Below are positions 22,535-33,664 of a DNA stretch of 64,000 nucleotides, in pieces. A program made the position numbers and the translations under genes. The stretch's first letter is position 1. Every line of letters starts with the position of its first letter. The notes under the pieces are model-generated. The model saw nothing but the letters and a program-made list of their open reading frames with translations, made no database searches and was not told the origin of the DNA. This stretch comes from Odontesthes bonariensis (taxonomy: Eukaryota > Chordata > Actinopteri > Atheriniformes > Atherinopsidae), in NCBI RefSeq assembly GCF_027942865.1, contig NC_134516.1, positions 25,317,322 through 25,381,321 on the forward strand. Direction: 5' to 3'.

Positions 22535-22805
22535 GGCTCAGGAACATACTTTCTCACAAGGACAGTCACAACTTGTACCATAATTAAGGACAACCCTGAA
22601 CATCCTCTCCATGAGACTGTTATCGGAAAACAGAGTCTCTTCAGTCAAAGGCTTCTTCAGTTTGGATGCAAAACGGACCGCTACAGGAAATCTTTCCTGC
22701 CCACAGCCATCAGCATCTATAATAACTCCTTGATTTAATTGAGTTACATCAACATTTAATTTCCCTCTGGGATAAATAAAGTATTTTTTAATTGAATTGA
22801 ATTGA
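22535..22805 (+). mobile_element. LINE 3' end nested in the hAT element
   Basis: The plus strand reads NPEHPLHETVIGKQS...DRYRKSFLPTAISIYNNSL, the typical C terminus of fish LINE ORF2. It is followed by TTTCCCTCTGGGATAAATAA and an ATTGA repeat tail. It is 5'-truncated, as target-primed insertions usually are. Confidence 0.7.
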
Positions 22806-23180
22806 ATAAAGTGCAAACAATTTTCAGTCCTATTGTCCAATGGACAACACTATGATAAGAATAAAGAAATTTAAACTACAATCAAAGTATTAAAAAAAAA
22901 AAAAAATGCACACAAAATTAAGTGCCCACAGGATACCACAAATCAAACTAAAATGCCACAGGATCCCACTATTCACAATAAAATGCCACAGGATCCTAAC
23001 CTGACTCACGTCATCTGGCTGCGTTCACCAACTACACGCGGGGGCGTTCCCTTTCCTGTGAATACCAGAGGGCGGGAGTCAGGTAAACAGGATCCCACAT
23101 CTCAAAATAAAACAAAATGCTCACAGGATCCCACTATACAAAATACAGTGCCCACAGGATCCCACAAATCTGCCAATAAT

Positions 23181-23480
23181 CTACAACTTTAGACCGGAAA
23201 AGCTCTTGTTCAATTTCAGCAGCAGCTGATTTTCGAAGTTTTTTGCTGTAAGTCTTGCTCTCTTTGCTGTGAAGAGCAACCCGGCTGAACTAAAAAGCCT
23301 CTCACAGGCAGCTGAGGCTGGAAGGCCTGTGTTGAGTTTCAGAGACGGCTTCTTAATGTTTGGGAAGGAGTTCAGCAGGTCCATGCTCTCCGACACACAG
23401 GCAAGGTACCCCTCCAATTCCCCAGAACCCTCTGACCTGCGGGACTTCATTGTGGAATAACAATAAAAAATGTTTATGTT
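23181..23480 (-). pseudogene. hAT transposase C-terminal dimerisation region
   Basis: The translation contains LPASAACERLFSSAGLLFTA followed by RLTAKNFENQLLLKLNK, the conserved hAT C-terminal signature (A-x-x-E-R-x-F-S). Catalytic portions upstream are absent. The acceptor upstream is not certain. Confidence 0.75.
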
Positions 23481-23671
23481 TTGATAAAATGCCGAGATCC
23501 AAATATCCAAATACAGACGTCGGAGCCCAGTCCACTGACTCAGTAGCCAACAACGCGCTGGGGCAGCCTTCAAAACAAAGCCCAAACGTAGCCCATATTA
23601 CATTACTGTTGATTGGCATTTAGCAACATAATACTTTACTGCACTACTACTAAACAGTTAGATTTCGCGCA

Positions 23672-23891
23672 TACCTTTGACGAAGTGGTCACCGCAGACA
23701 CGAGCATTTGCAGATTCAGCTCTTCCAGTCTGTAAACGTAGGTTAGCTATCCACTTTTTGTGGCGTTGTTTTATTAGTTTTTTCCATTTCTCACCTCTAT
23801 GGGCGATTACCTTAGGTACTCGATAGTAACCCTTTCCCTTCTCTCGGTTAGACCGATTGCAACATCCAAAAACGGCACAAAACTGAGACAT
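23672..23891 (-). CDS. THAP zinc-finger exon of the hAT element
   Basis: From an ATG at ~23891 it reads MSQFCAVFGCCNRSNREKGK, then YYRVP, a Trp-containing middle and ARVCGDHF. This is the C2CH order of a THAP DNA-binding domain. It ends at a plausible donor (GTCAAAG|GTATGC). A THAP domain in front of a hAT transposase is known from the THAP12/P52rIPK-like lineage. Confidence 0.7.
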
Positions 23892-24397
23892 TTTGGGCAA
23901 AAAAGTGGCAGACAAAACACAGGGTTTTCAATGGGACCCAGCTCCACTTGCCCACCACTTAGGTTCGCGCGCTTAGAAAATACAGAAGTGACGTCAAGTG
24001 AAACCCAGCTATTGACTTTCAGTTCCGGGACAGCTGTTTAAATTTCCGCCCGCATTTAATTTTTCACCATAAATATTTGTTTTACTCAGTAACGTGAGGG
24101 GTTTCAAATGTAGCAAAGTAAAAGTACTTGGGTCAAAATGTACTCGAGTAAAAGTAAAAATGACACATTTCAAAAACTACTCAGAAAATTGCAAATTACT
24201 CATAAAAAGTACTCAATTACAGTAACGTGAGTAAATGTAATTTGTTACTTTCCACCCCTGGTCTTCAGAGATCAATCTGTGCAGAAGTTCATGTGATCAA
24301 CGACACGTCTGGCCATTGTTTTATTTCATCAAATGGTCTAAGGAACTTGTGCTTCTTTCCAGATTAACTTTTCGCAAGCCTGAGTCAGTAAAGTTAT

Positions 24398-24479
24398 CGT
24401 TGTCAGCAGGACTCCAACCTGCGCGGGGAGACCCCAATGGATTTCTAATCCATCGCCTTAACCTCTCGGCCACGACAAC
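24398..24479 (-). tRNA. tRNA-Ser (AGA), array copy 11, B-box mutant
   Basis: Cloverleaf kept, but the B box reads GGTTGGAGTCC; the invariant C of the T loop is G. Probably poorly transcribed. Confidence 0.65.
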
Positions 24480-24777
24480 GACATATGCGCTTGTTCACCT
24501 TTGACATGCAACGGTTACAAATCATCATTTTCATGAAGTACTTCAACTCCTAAGACAGACCTAAGTCATGGCGATCAAGAAAAAGCTTTTTTGTTTGTTT
24601 GTTAGAAATGGTCACTCTTCGAAATGGGTTGGAGGAAGGAGTTGTGTCTTCAGAGATCAATCTGTGCAGAAGTTCATGTGATCAACGACACGTCTGGCCT
24701 TTGTTTAATCAAACGGTCCAAGGAACTTGTGCTTCTTTCCAGGTTAACTTTTCACAACCCTGAGTCAGTAAAGTTAT

Positions 24778-24859
24778 CGTTGTCAGCAGGCTTTGAACCT
24801 ACGCGGGGAGACCCCAATGGATTTCCAATCCATCGCCTTAACCTCTCGGCCACGACAAC
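24778..24859 (-). tRNA. tRNA-Ser (GGA), array copy 12
   Basis: Anticodon loop TTGGAAA gives GGA, unusual for a eukaryotic serine tRNA. Stems and B box (GGTTCAAAGCC) are intact, so this is the best GGA candidate. Confidence 0.75.
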
Positions 24860-25163
24860 GACATACACGCTTGTTCACCTTTGACATGCAACGGTTACAA
24901 ATCATCATTTTCATGAAGTACTTCAACTCCTGAGACAGACCTAAGTTATGGCGATCAAGAAAAAGCTTTTTTTTTTGTTTGTTAGAAATGGTCAGTCTTT
25001 CAAAATGGGTCAGAGGAAGGAGCTGTGTCTTCAGAGATCAATCTGTGCAGAAGTTCATGTGATCAACGACACGTCTGGTCTTTGTTTTGTTTAATCAAAC
25101 GGTCCAAGGAACTTGTGCTTCTTTCCAGGTTTACTTTTAGCAACCATGAGTCAATAAAGTTAA

Positions 25164-25245
25164 CGTTTTTGGCAGGATTCGATCCATCGCGGGGAGACCT
25201 GAATGGATTTCCAATCCATCCCCTTAACCACTCGGCCACGACAAC
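25164..25245 (-). tRNA. tRNA-Ser (GGA), array copy 13, degenerate
   Basis: Acceptor 3' strand reads AAAAAC and mispairs; B box GGATCGAATCC; variable arm altered. Probably a pseudogene. Confidence 0.55.
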
Positions 25246-25547
25246 GACATACACGCTTGTTCACCTTTGACATGCAACGGTTACAACTCATCATCTTCAT
25301 GATGGACTTCAACTCCTAAGACGGACCTATGTTATGGCGATCAAGAAAAAGCTTCTTTTTTGTTTGTTAGAAATGGTCACTCTTCGAAATGGGTCAGAGG
25401 AACGAGTTGTGTCTTCAGAGATCAATCTGTGCAGAAGTTCATGTGATCAACGACACGTCTGGCCTTTGTTTTATTTAATCAAATGGTCTAAGGAACTTGC
25501 GCTTCTTTCCAGATTAACTTTTTGCAACCCTGGGTCAATAATGTTAT

Positions 25548-25629
25548 CGTTGTCGGCAGGACTCCAACCTGCGCTGGGAGACCCCAATGGATTTCAAATC
25601 CATCGCCTTAACCTCTCGGCCACAACAAC
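25548..25629 (-). tRNA. tRNA-Ser (TGA), array copy 14, B-box mutant
   Basis: B box GGTTGGAGTCC, variable-arm change; otherwise serine-like. Confidence 0.6.
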
Positions 25630-25931
25630 GACATACATGTTTGTTCACCTTTGACATGCAACGGTTACAACTCATCATCTTCATGAAGGACTTCAACTCC
25701 TGAGACAGACCTAAGTTATGGCGATCAAGAAAAAGCTTCTTTTTTGTTTGTTAGAAATGGTCACTCTTCGAAATGGGTCGGAGGAAGGAGTTGTGTCTTC
25801 AGAGATCAATCTGTGCAGAAGTTCATGTGATCAACGACACGTCTGGCCTTTGTTTTGTTTAATCAAACGGTCCAAGGAACTTGTGCTTCTTTCCAGGTTA
25901 ACTTTTCGCAACCCTGAGTCAGTAAAGTTAT

Positions 25932-26012
25932 CGTTGTCGGCAGGATTTGAACCTACGCGGGGAGACCCCAATGGATTTCTAATCCATCGCCTTAACTCTC
26001 GGCCACGACAAC
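25932..26012 (-). tRNA. tRNA-Ser (AGA), array copy 15, D-loop deletion
   Basis: 81 nt: one G of the D loop is missing (CGAGAGTTAAGG), probably one of G18G19, needed for the D-T loop contact. Duplicated as copy 21. Confidence 0.65.
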
Positions 26013-26314
26013 CACATACACGCTTGTTCACCTTTGACATGCAACGGTTACAAATCATCATTTTCATGAAGTACTTCAACTCCTAAGAAAGACCTAAGTC
26101 ATGGCGATCAAGAAAAAGCTTTTTTTTTGTTTGTTAGAAATGGTCAGTCTTCAAAATGGGTCAGAGGAAGGTGTTGTGTCTTCAGAGATCAATCTGTGCA
26201 GAAGTTCATGTGATCAACGACACGTCTGGCCATTGTTTTATTTCATCAAAGGGTCTAAGGAACTTGTGCTTCTTTCCAGATTAACTTTTCGCAACCCTGG
26301 GTCAATAATGTTAT

Positions 26315-26396
26315 CGTTGTCAGCAGGACTCCAACCTGCGCGGGGAGACCCCAATGGATTTCTAATCCATCGCCTTAACCTCTCGGCCACGACAAC
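26315..26396 (-). tRNA. tRNA-Ser (AGA), array copy 16, B-box mutant
   Basis: B box GGTTGGAGTCC. Duplicated 2293 bp away as copy 22. Confidence 0.65.
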
Positions 26397-26699
26397 CACA
26401 TACACATGTGTGTTCACCCTTAACATTCAATGGTTACAACTCATCATCTTCATGATGGACTTCAACTCCTAAGACAGACCTTAGTTATGGCGATCAAGAA
26501 AAAGCTTATTTTTTGTTTGTTAGAAACGGTCACTCTTCGAAATGGGTCAGAGGAAGGAGTTGTGTCTTCAGAGATCAATCTGTGCAGAAGTTCATGTGAT
26601 CAACGACACGTCTGGCCATTGTTTTATTTAATCAATAGTCTAAGGAACTTGTGCTTCTTTCCAGATTAACTTTTCGCAAGCCTGAGTCAGTAAAGTTAT

Positions 26700-26781
26700 C
26701 GTTGTCAGCAGGACTCCAACCTGCGCGGGGAGACCCCAATGGATTTCTAATCCATCGCCTTAACCTCTCGGCCACGACAAC
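26700..26781 (-). tRNA. tRNA-Ser (AGA), array copy 17, B-box mutant
   Basis: B box GGTTGGAGTCC. Duplicated as copy 23. Confidence 0.65.
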
Positions 26782-27079
26782 GACATACGCGCTTGTTCAC
26801 CTTTGACATGCAACGGTTACAAATCATCATTTTCATGAAGTACTTCAACTCCTAAGACAGATCTAAGTCATGGCGATCAAGAAAAAGCTTTTTTGTTTGT
26901 TTGTTGGAAATGGTCACTCTTCGAATTGGGTCGGAGGAAGGAGTTGTGTCTTCAGAGATCAATCTGTGCAGAAGTTCATGTGATCAACGACACGTCTGGC
27001 CTTTGTTTAATCAAACGGTCCAAGGAACTTGTGCTTCTTTCCAGGTTAACTTTTCGCAACCCTGAGTCAGTAAAGTTAT

Positions 27080-27161
27080 CGTTGTCAGCAGGCTTTGAAC
27101 CTACGCGGGGAGACCCCAATGGATTTCTAATCCATCGCCTTAACCTCTCGGCCACGACAAC
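27080..27161 (-). tRNA. tRNA-Ser (AGA), array copy 18
   Basis: B box GGTTCAAAGCC, stems paired; looks functional. Differs from copy 12 essentially by anticodon. Duplicated as copy 24. Confidence 0.8.
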
Positions 27162-27460
27162 AACATACACGCTTGTTCACCTTTGACATGCAACGGTTAC
27201 AAATCATCATTTTCATGAAGTACTTCAACTCCTGAGACAGACCTAAGTTATGGCGATCAAGAAAAAGCTTTTTTTTTTGTTTGTTAGAAATGGTCAGTCT
27301 TTCAAAATGGGTCAGAGGAAGGAGCTGTGTCTTCAGAGATCAATCTGCGCAGAAGTTCATGTGATCAACGACACGTCTGGCCTTTGTTTAATCAAACGGT
27401 CCAAGGAACTTGTGCTTCTTTCCAGGTTAACTTTTAGCAACCCTGAGTCAATAAAGTTAT

Positions 27461-27542
27461 CGTTTTTGGAAGGATTCGATCCTACGCAGGGAGACCCCAA
27501 TGGATTTCCAATCCATCACCTTAACCACTCGGCCACGACAAC
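27461..27542 (-). tRNA. tRNA-Ser (GGA), array copy 19, degenerate
   Basis: Acceptor mispaired (AAAAAC), B box GGATCGAATCC. Duplicated as copy 25. Confidence 0.55.
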
Positions 27543-27845
27543 CACATACACATATGTGTTCACATTAACATTCAATGGTTACAACTCATCATCTTCATGA
27601 TGGACTTCAACTCCTAAGACAGACCTAAGTCATGGCGATCAAGAAAAAACTTATTTTTTCTTTGTTAGAAATGGTCACTCTTCGAAATGGGTCAGAGGAA
27701 CGAGTTGTGTCTTCAGAGATCAATCTGTGCAGAAGTTCATGTGATCAACGACACGTCTGGCCTTTGTTTTATTTAATCAAATGGTCTAAGGAACTTGCGC
27801 TTCTTTCCAGATTAACTTTTTGCAACCCTGGGTCAATAATGTTAT

Positions 27846-27927
27846 CATTGTCGGCAGGACTCCAACCTGCGCGGGGAGACCCCAATGGATTTCAAATCCA
27901 TCGCCTTAACCTCTCGGCCACAACAAC
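27846..27927 (-). tRNA. tRNA-Ser (TGA), array copy 20, B-box mutant
   Basis: B box GGTTGGAGTCC; first acceptor pair weakened to G-U. Duplicated as copy 26. Confidence 0.6.
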
Positions 27928-28224
27928 GACATACATGTTTGTTCACCTTTGACATGCAACGGTTACAACTCATCATCTTCATGAAGGACTTCAACTCCTG
28001 AGACAGACCTAAGTTATGGCGATCAAGAAAAAGCTTATCTTTTGTTTGTTAGAAATGGTCAGTCTTCGAAATGGGTCAGAGGATAGAGCTGTCTCTTCAG
28101 AGATCAATCTGTGCACAAGTTCATGTGATCAACGACACGTCTGGCCTTTGTTTAATCAAACGGTCCAAGGAACTTGTGCTTCTTTCCAGGTTAACTTTTC
28201 GCAACCCTGAGTCAGTAAAGTTAT

Positions 28225-28305
28225 CGTTGTCGGCAGGATTTGAACCTACGCGGGGAGACCCCAATGGATTTCTAATCCATCGCCTTAACTCTCGGCCACG
28301 ACAAC
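28225..28305 (-). tRNA. tRNA-Ser (AGA), array copy 21, D-loop deletion
   Basis: 81 nt copy of copy 15, 2293 bp away. Confidence 0.65.
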
Positions 28306-28607
28306 CACATACACGCTTGTTCACCTTTGACATGCAACGGTTACAAATCATCATTTTCATGAAGTACTTCAACTCCTAAGAAAGACCTAAGTCATGGCGA
28401 TCAAGAAAAAGCTTTTTTTTTGTTTGTTAGAAATGGTCAGTCTTCAAAATGGGTCAGAGGATGGTGTTGTGTCTTCAGAGATCAATCTGTGCAGAAGTTC
28501 ATGTGATCAACGACACGTCTGGCCATTGTTTTATTTCATCAAAGGGTCTAAGGAACTTGTGCTTCTTTCCAGATTAACTTTTCGCAACCCTGGGTCAATA
28601 ATGTTAT

Positions 28608-28689
28608 CGTTGTCAGCAGGACTCCAACCTGCGCGGGGAGACCCCAATGGATTTCTAATCCATCGCCTTAACCTCTCGGCCACGACAAC
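28608..28689 (-). tRNA. tRNA-Ser (AGA), array copy 22, B-box mutant
   Basis: Copy of copy 16; B box GGTTGGAGTCC. Confidence 0.65.
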
Positions 28690-28992
28690 CACATACACAT
28701 GTGTGTTCACCCTTAACATTCAATGGTTACAACTCATCATCTTCATGATGGACTTCAACTCCTAAGACAGACCTTAGTTATGGCGATCAAGAAAAAGCTT
28801 ATTTTTTGTTTGTTAGAAACGGTCACTCTTCGAAATGGGTCAGAGGAAGGAGTTGTGTCTTCAGAGATCAATCTGTGCAGAAGTTCATGTGATCAACGAC
28901 ACGTCTGGCCATTGTTTTATTTAATCAATAGTCTAAGGAACTTGTGCTTCTTTCCAGATTAACTTTTCGCAAGCCTGAGTCAGTAAAGTTAT

Positions 28993-29074
28993 CGTTGTCA
29001 GCAGGACTCCAACCTGCGCGGGGAGACCCCAATGGATTTCTAATCCATCGCCTTAACCTCTCGGCCACGACAAC
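28993..29074 (-). tRNA. tRNA-Ser (AGA), array copy 23, B-box mutant
   Basis: Copy of copy 17; B box GGTTGGAGTCC. Confidence 0.65.
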
Positions 29075-29372
29075 GACATACGCGCTTGTTCACCTTTGAC
29101 ATGCAACGGTTACAAATCATCATTTTCATGAAGTACTTCAACTCCTAAGACAGACCTAAGTCATGGCGATCAAGAAAAAGCTTTTTTGTTTGTTTGTTAG
29201 AAATGGTCACTCTTCGAAATGGGTCGGAGGAAGGAGTTGTGTCTTCAGAGATCAATCTGTGCAGAAGTTCATGTGATCAACGACACGTCTGGCCTTTGTT
29301 TAATCAAACGGTCCAAGGAACTTGTGCTTCTTTCCAGGTTAACTTTTCGCAACCCTGAGTCAGTAAAGTTAT

Positions 29373-29454
29373 CGTTGTCAGCAGGCTTTGAACCTACGCG
29401 GGGAGACCCCAATGGATTTCTAATCCATCGCCTTAACCTCTCGGCCACGACAAC
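29373..29454 (-). tRNA. tRNA-Ser (AGA), array copy 24
   Basis: Copy of copy 18 with intact promoter boxes; looks functional. Confidence 0.8.
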
Positions 29455-29758
29455 AACATACACGCTTGTTCACCTTTGACATGCAACGGTTACAAATCAT
29501 CATTTTCATGAAGTACTTCAACTCCTGAGACAGACCTAAGTTATGGCGATCAAGAAAAAGCTTTTTTTTTTGTTTGTTAGAAATGGTCAGTCTTTCAAAA
29601 TGGGTCAGAGGAAGGAGCTGTGTCTTCAGAGATCAATCTGCGCAGAAGTTCATGTGATCAACGACACGTCTGGTCTTTGTTTTGTTTAATCAAACGGTCC
29701 AAGGAACTTGTGCTTCTTTCCAGGTTAACTTTTAGCAACCCTGAGTCAATAAAGTTAT

Positions 29759-29840
29759 CGTTTTTGGAAGGATTCGATCCTACGCGGGGAGACCCCAATG
29801 GATTTCCAATCCATCACCTTAACCACTCGGCCACGACAAC
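29759..29840 (-). tRNA. tRNA-Ser (GGA), array copy 25, degenerate
   Basis: Copy of copy 19 (offset 2298 bp); mispaired acceptor. Confidence 0.55.
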
Positions 29841-30143
29841 CACATACACATATGTGTTCACATTAACATTCAATGGTTACAACTCATCATCTTCATGATG
29901 GACTTCAACTCCTAAGACAGACCTAAGTCATGGCGATCAAGAAAAAGCTTATTTTTTCTTTGTTAGAAATGGTCACTCTTCGAAATGGGTCAGAGGAACG
30001 AGTTGTGTCTTCAGAGATCAATCTGTGCAGAAGTTCATGTGATCAACGACACGTCTGGCCTTTGTTTTATTTAATCAAATGGTCTAAGGAACTTGCGCTT
30101 CTTTCCAGATTAACTTTTTGCAACCCTGGGTCAATAATGTTAT

Positions 30144-30225
30144 CATTGTCGGCAGGACTCCAACCTGCGCGGGGAGACCCCAATGGATTTCAAATCCATC
30201 GCCTTAACCTCTCGGCCACAACAAC
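30144..30225 (-). tRNA. tRNA-Ser (TGA), array copy 26, B-box mutant
   Basis: Copy of copy 20; B box GGTTGGAGTCC. Confidence 0.6.
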
Positions 30226-30522
30226 GACATACATGTTTGTTCACCTTTGACATGCAACGGTTACAACTCATCATCTTCATGAAGGACTTCAACTCCTGAG
30301 ACAGACCTAAGTTATGGCGATCAAGAAAAAGCTTATCTTTTGTTTGTTAGAAATGGTCAGTCTTCGAAATGGGTCAGAGGATAGAGCTGTCTCTTCAGAG
30401 ATCAATCTGTGCACAAGTTCATGTGATCAACGACACGTCTGGCCTTTGTTTAATCAAACGGTCCAAGGAACTTGTGCTTCTTTCCAGGTTAACTTTTCGC
30501 AACCCTGAGTCAGTAAAGTTAT

Positions 30523-30604
30523 CGTTGTCGGCAGGATTTGAACCTACGCGGGAAGACCACAATGGATTTCTAATCCATCGCCTTAACCTCTCGGCCACGA
30601 CAAC
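30523..30604 (-). tRNA. tRNA-Ser (AGA), array copy 27
   Basis: B box GGTTCAAATCC intact; two changes weaken the variable-arm stem. Confidence 0.7.
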
Positions 30605-30907
30605 GCCATACATGCTTGTTCACTTTTGACATGCAACGGTTAGAAATCATCATTTTCATGAAAGACTTCAACTCCTGAGACAGACCTAAGTTATGGCGAT
30701 CAAGAAAAAGCTTTTTTTTTGTTTGTTAGAAATGTTCAGTTTTTCAAAATGGGTCAAAGGAAGGAGTTGTGTCTTCAGAGATCAATCTGTGCAGACGTTC
30801 ATGTGATCAACAACACGTCTGACCATTGTTTTATTTCATCAAAGGGTCTAAGGAACTTTTGCTTCTTTCCAGATTAACTTTTCGCAACCCTGGGTCAATA
30901 ATGTTAT

Positions 30908-30989
30908 CGTTGTCAGCAGGACTCCAACCTGCGCGGGGAGACCCCAATGGATTTCAAATCCATCGCCTTAACCTCTCGGCCACGACAAC
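30908..30989 (-). tRNA. tRNA-Ser (TGA), array copy 28, B-box mutant
   Basis: B box GGTTGGAGTCC, otherwise well paired. Confidence 0.65.
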
Positions 30990-31293
30990 CACATACACAT
31001 GTGTGTTCACCCTTAACATTCAGTGGTTACAACTCATCATCTTCATGATGGACTTCAACTCCTAAGACAGACCTAGTTATGGCGATCAAGAAAAAGCTTC
31101 TTTTTTGTTTGTTAGAAATGGTCACTCTTCGAAATGGGTCAGAGGAAGGAGTTGTGTCTTCAGAGATCAATCTGTGCAGAAGTTCATGTGATCAACGACA
31201 CGTCTGGCCATTGTTTTGTTTAATCAAACGGTCCAAGGAACTTGTGCTTCTTTCCAGGTTAACTTGTCGCAAACCCTGGGTCAGTAAAGTTAT

Positions 31294-31374
31294 CGTTGTC
31301 AGCAGGATTTGAACCTACGCGGGGAGACCCCAATGGATTTCTAATCCATCGCCTTAACTCTCGGCCACGACAAC
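31294..31374 (-). tRNA. tRNA-Ser (AGA), array copy 29, D-loop deletion
   Basis: 81 nt with the same missing D-loop base as copies 15 and 21; B box GGTTCAAATCC. Confidence 0.65.
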
Positions 31375-31676
31375 GACATGCACGCTTGTTCACCTTTGAC
31401 ATGCAACGGTTACAAATCATCATTTTCATGAAGTACTTCAACTCCTAAGAAAGACCTAAGTCATGGCGATCAAGAAAAAGCTTTTTTTTTGTTTGTTAGA
31501 AATGGTCACTCTTCGAAATGGGTCAGAGGAAAGAGTTGTGTCTTCAGAGATCAATCTGTGCAGAAGTTCATGTGATCAACGACACATCTGGCCTTTTTTG
31601 TGTTTAATCAAACGGTCCAAGGAACTTGTGCTTCTTTCCAGGTTAACTTTTCGCAACCCTGGGTCAGTAAAGTTAT

Positions 31677-31758
31677 CGTTGTCAGCAGGACTCCAACCTG
31701 CGCGGGGAGACCCCAATGGATTTCAAATCCATCGCCTTAACCTCTCGGCCACGACAAC
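31677..31758 (-). tRNA. tRNA-Ser (TGA), array copy 30, B-box mutant
   Basis: B box GGTTGGAGTCC. Confidence 0.65.
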
Positions 31759-32060
31759 CACATACACGTGTGTTCACCCTTAACATTCAGTGGTTACAAC
31801 TCATCATCTTCATGATGGACTTCAACTCCTAAGACAGACCTAGTTATGGCGATCAAGAAAAAGCTTATTTTTTGTTTGTTAGAAATGGTCACTCTTCGAA
31901 ATGGGTCAGAGGAAGGAGTTGTGTCTTCAGAGATCAATCTGTGCAGAAGTTCATGTGATCAACGACACGTCTGGCCATTGTTTTGTTTAATCAAACGGTC
32001 CAAGGAACTTGTGCTTCTTTCCAGGTTAACTTGTCGCAAACCCTGGGTCAGTAAAGTTAT

Positions 32061-32143
32061 CGTTGTCAGCAGGATTTGAACCTACGCGGGGAGACCCCAA
32101 TGGATTTCTAATCCATCGCCTTAACCTCTCGGCCACGACTAAC
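32061..32143 (-). tRNA. tRNA-Ser (AGA), array copy 31, acceptor insertion
   Basis: One extra base in the 5' acceptor strand (GTTAGTCG). Duplicated 1137 bp away as copy 34. Confidence 0.6.
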
Positions 32144-32445
32144 ACATACATATGTGTGTTCACCCTTAACATTCAATGGTTACAACTCATCATCTTCATG
32201 ATGGACTTTAACTCCTAAGACAGACCTAAGTCATGGCGATCAAGAAAAAGCTTTTTTTTGTTTGTTAGAAATGGTCACTCTTCGAAATGGGTCAGAGGAA
32301 AGAGTTGTGTCTTCAGAGATCAATCTGTGCAGAAGTTCATGTGATCAACGACACGTCTGGCCTTTGATTAATTTAATCAAATGGTCTAAGGAACTTGTGC
32401 TTCTTTCCAGATTAACTTTTCGCAACGCTGGGTCAATAATGTTAT

Positions 32446-32527
32446 TGTTGTCGGCAGGACTCGAACCTGCGCAGGGAGACCCCTAAGGATTTCTAATCCA
32501 TCGCCTTAACCTCTCGGCCACAACAAT
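32446..32527 (-). tRNA. tRNA-Ser (AGA), array copy 32, degenerate
   Basis: Discriminator A and an anticodon-stem mispair (CCTTAGGG follows the stem). Duplicated as copy 35. Confidence 0.6.
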
Positions 32528-32813
32528 GACATACACGTTTGCTCACCTTTGACATGCAACGGTTACAAATCATCATTTTCATGAAGTACTTCAACTCCTA
32601 AGACAGACCTAAGTTATGGCGATCAAGAAAAAGCTTTTTTTTTGTTTGTTAGAAATGGGTCAGAGAAAGGAGTTGTGTCTTCAGAGATCAATCTGTGCAG
32701 AAGTTCATGTGATCAACGACACGTCTGGCCTTTGTTTTGTTTAACCAAACGGTCCAAGGAACTTGTGCTTCTTTCCAGGTTAACTTTTCACAACCCTGAG
32801 TCAGTGAAGTTAT

Positions 32814-32894
32814 CGTTGTCAGCAGGATTTGAACCTGCGCGGGGAGACCCCAATGGATTTCTAATCCATCGCCTTAACTCTCGGCCACGACAAC
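32814..32894 (-). tRNA. tRNA-Ser (AGA), array copy 33, D-loop deletion
   Basis: 81 nt; B box GGTTCAAATCC. Duplicated as copy 36. Confidence 0.65.
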
Positions 32895-33197
32895 GACATG
32901 CACGCTTGTTCACCTTTGACATGCAACGGTTACAAATCATCATTTACATGAAGTACTTCAACTCCTAAGAAAGACCTAAGTCATGGCGATCAAGAAAAAG
33001 CTTTTTTTTTGTTTGTTAGAAATGGTCACTCTTCGAAATGGGTCAGAGGAAAGAGTTGTGTCTTCAGAGATCAATCTGTGCAGAAGTTCATGTGATCAAC
33101 GACACGTCTGGCCTTTTTTGTGTTTAATCAAACGGTCCAAGGAACTTGTGCTTCTTTCCAGGTTAACTTGTCGCAAACCCTGGGTCAGTAAAGTTAT

Positions 33198-33280
33198 CGT
33201 TGTCAGCAGGATTTGAACCTACGCGGGGAGACCCCAATGGATTTCTAATCCATCACCTTAACCTCTCGGCCACGACTAAC
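33198..33280 (-). tRNA. tRNA-Ser (AGA), array copy 34, acceptor insertion
   Basis: Copy of copy 31 with one further base change between D arm and anticodon stem. Confidence 0.6.
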
Positions 33281-33582
33281 ACATACATATGTGTGTTCAC
33301 CCTTAACATTCAATGGTTACAACTCATCATCTTCATGATGGACTTTAACTCCTAAGACAGACCTAAGTCATGGCGATCAAGAAAAAGCTTTTTTTTGTTT
33401 GTTAGAAATGGTCACTCTTCGAAATGGGTCAGAGGAAAGAGTTGTGTCTTCAGAGATCAATCTGTGCAGAAGTTCATGTGATCAACGACACGTCTGGCCT
33501 TTGATTAATTTAATCAAATGGTCTAAGGAACTTGTGCTTCTTTCCAGATTAACTTTTCGCAACGCTGGGTCAATAATGTTAT

Positions 33583-33664
33583 TGTTGTCGGCAGGACTCG
33601 AACCTGCGCAGGGAGACCCCTAAGGATTTCTAATCCATCGCCTTAACCTCTCGGCCACAACAAT
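33583..33664 (-). tRNA. tRNA-Ser (AGA), array copy 35, degenerate
   Basis: Copy of copy 32, 1137 bp away. Confidence 0.6.

Larger units (their letters stand above)
22255..24260 (-). mobile_element. hAT-family DNA transposon, internally deleted, with THAP exon
   Basis: 2006 bp inserted in one array unit, flanked by the perfect 8 bp duplication GTCTTCAG (22247-22254 and 24261-24268), the hallmark of hAT. The ends are imperfect inverted repeats: CAGAGGTGGAAAGAGTAC at the left and CAGGGGTGGAAAGTAAC read inwards from the right. On the minus strand it keeps a THAP-domain exon and the C-terminal hAT dimerisation region. The large middle of the transposase is missing and a LINE tail sits inside, so it is non-autonomous. 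Confidence 0.92.
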
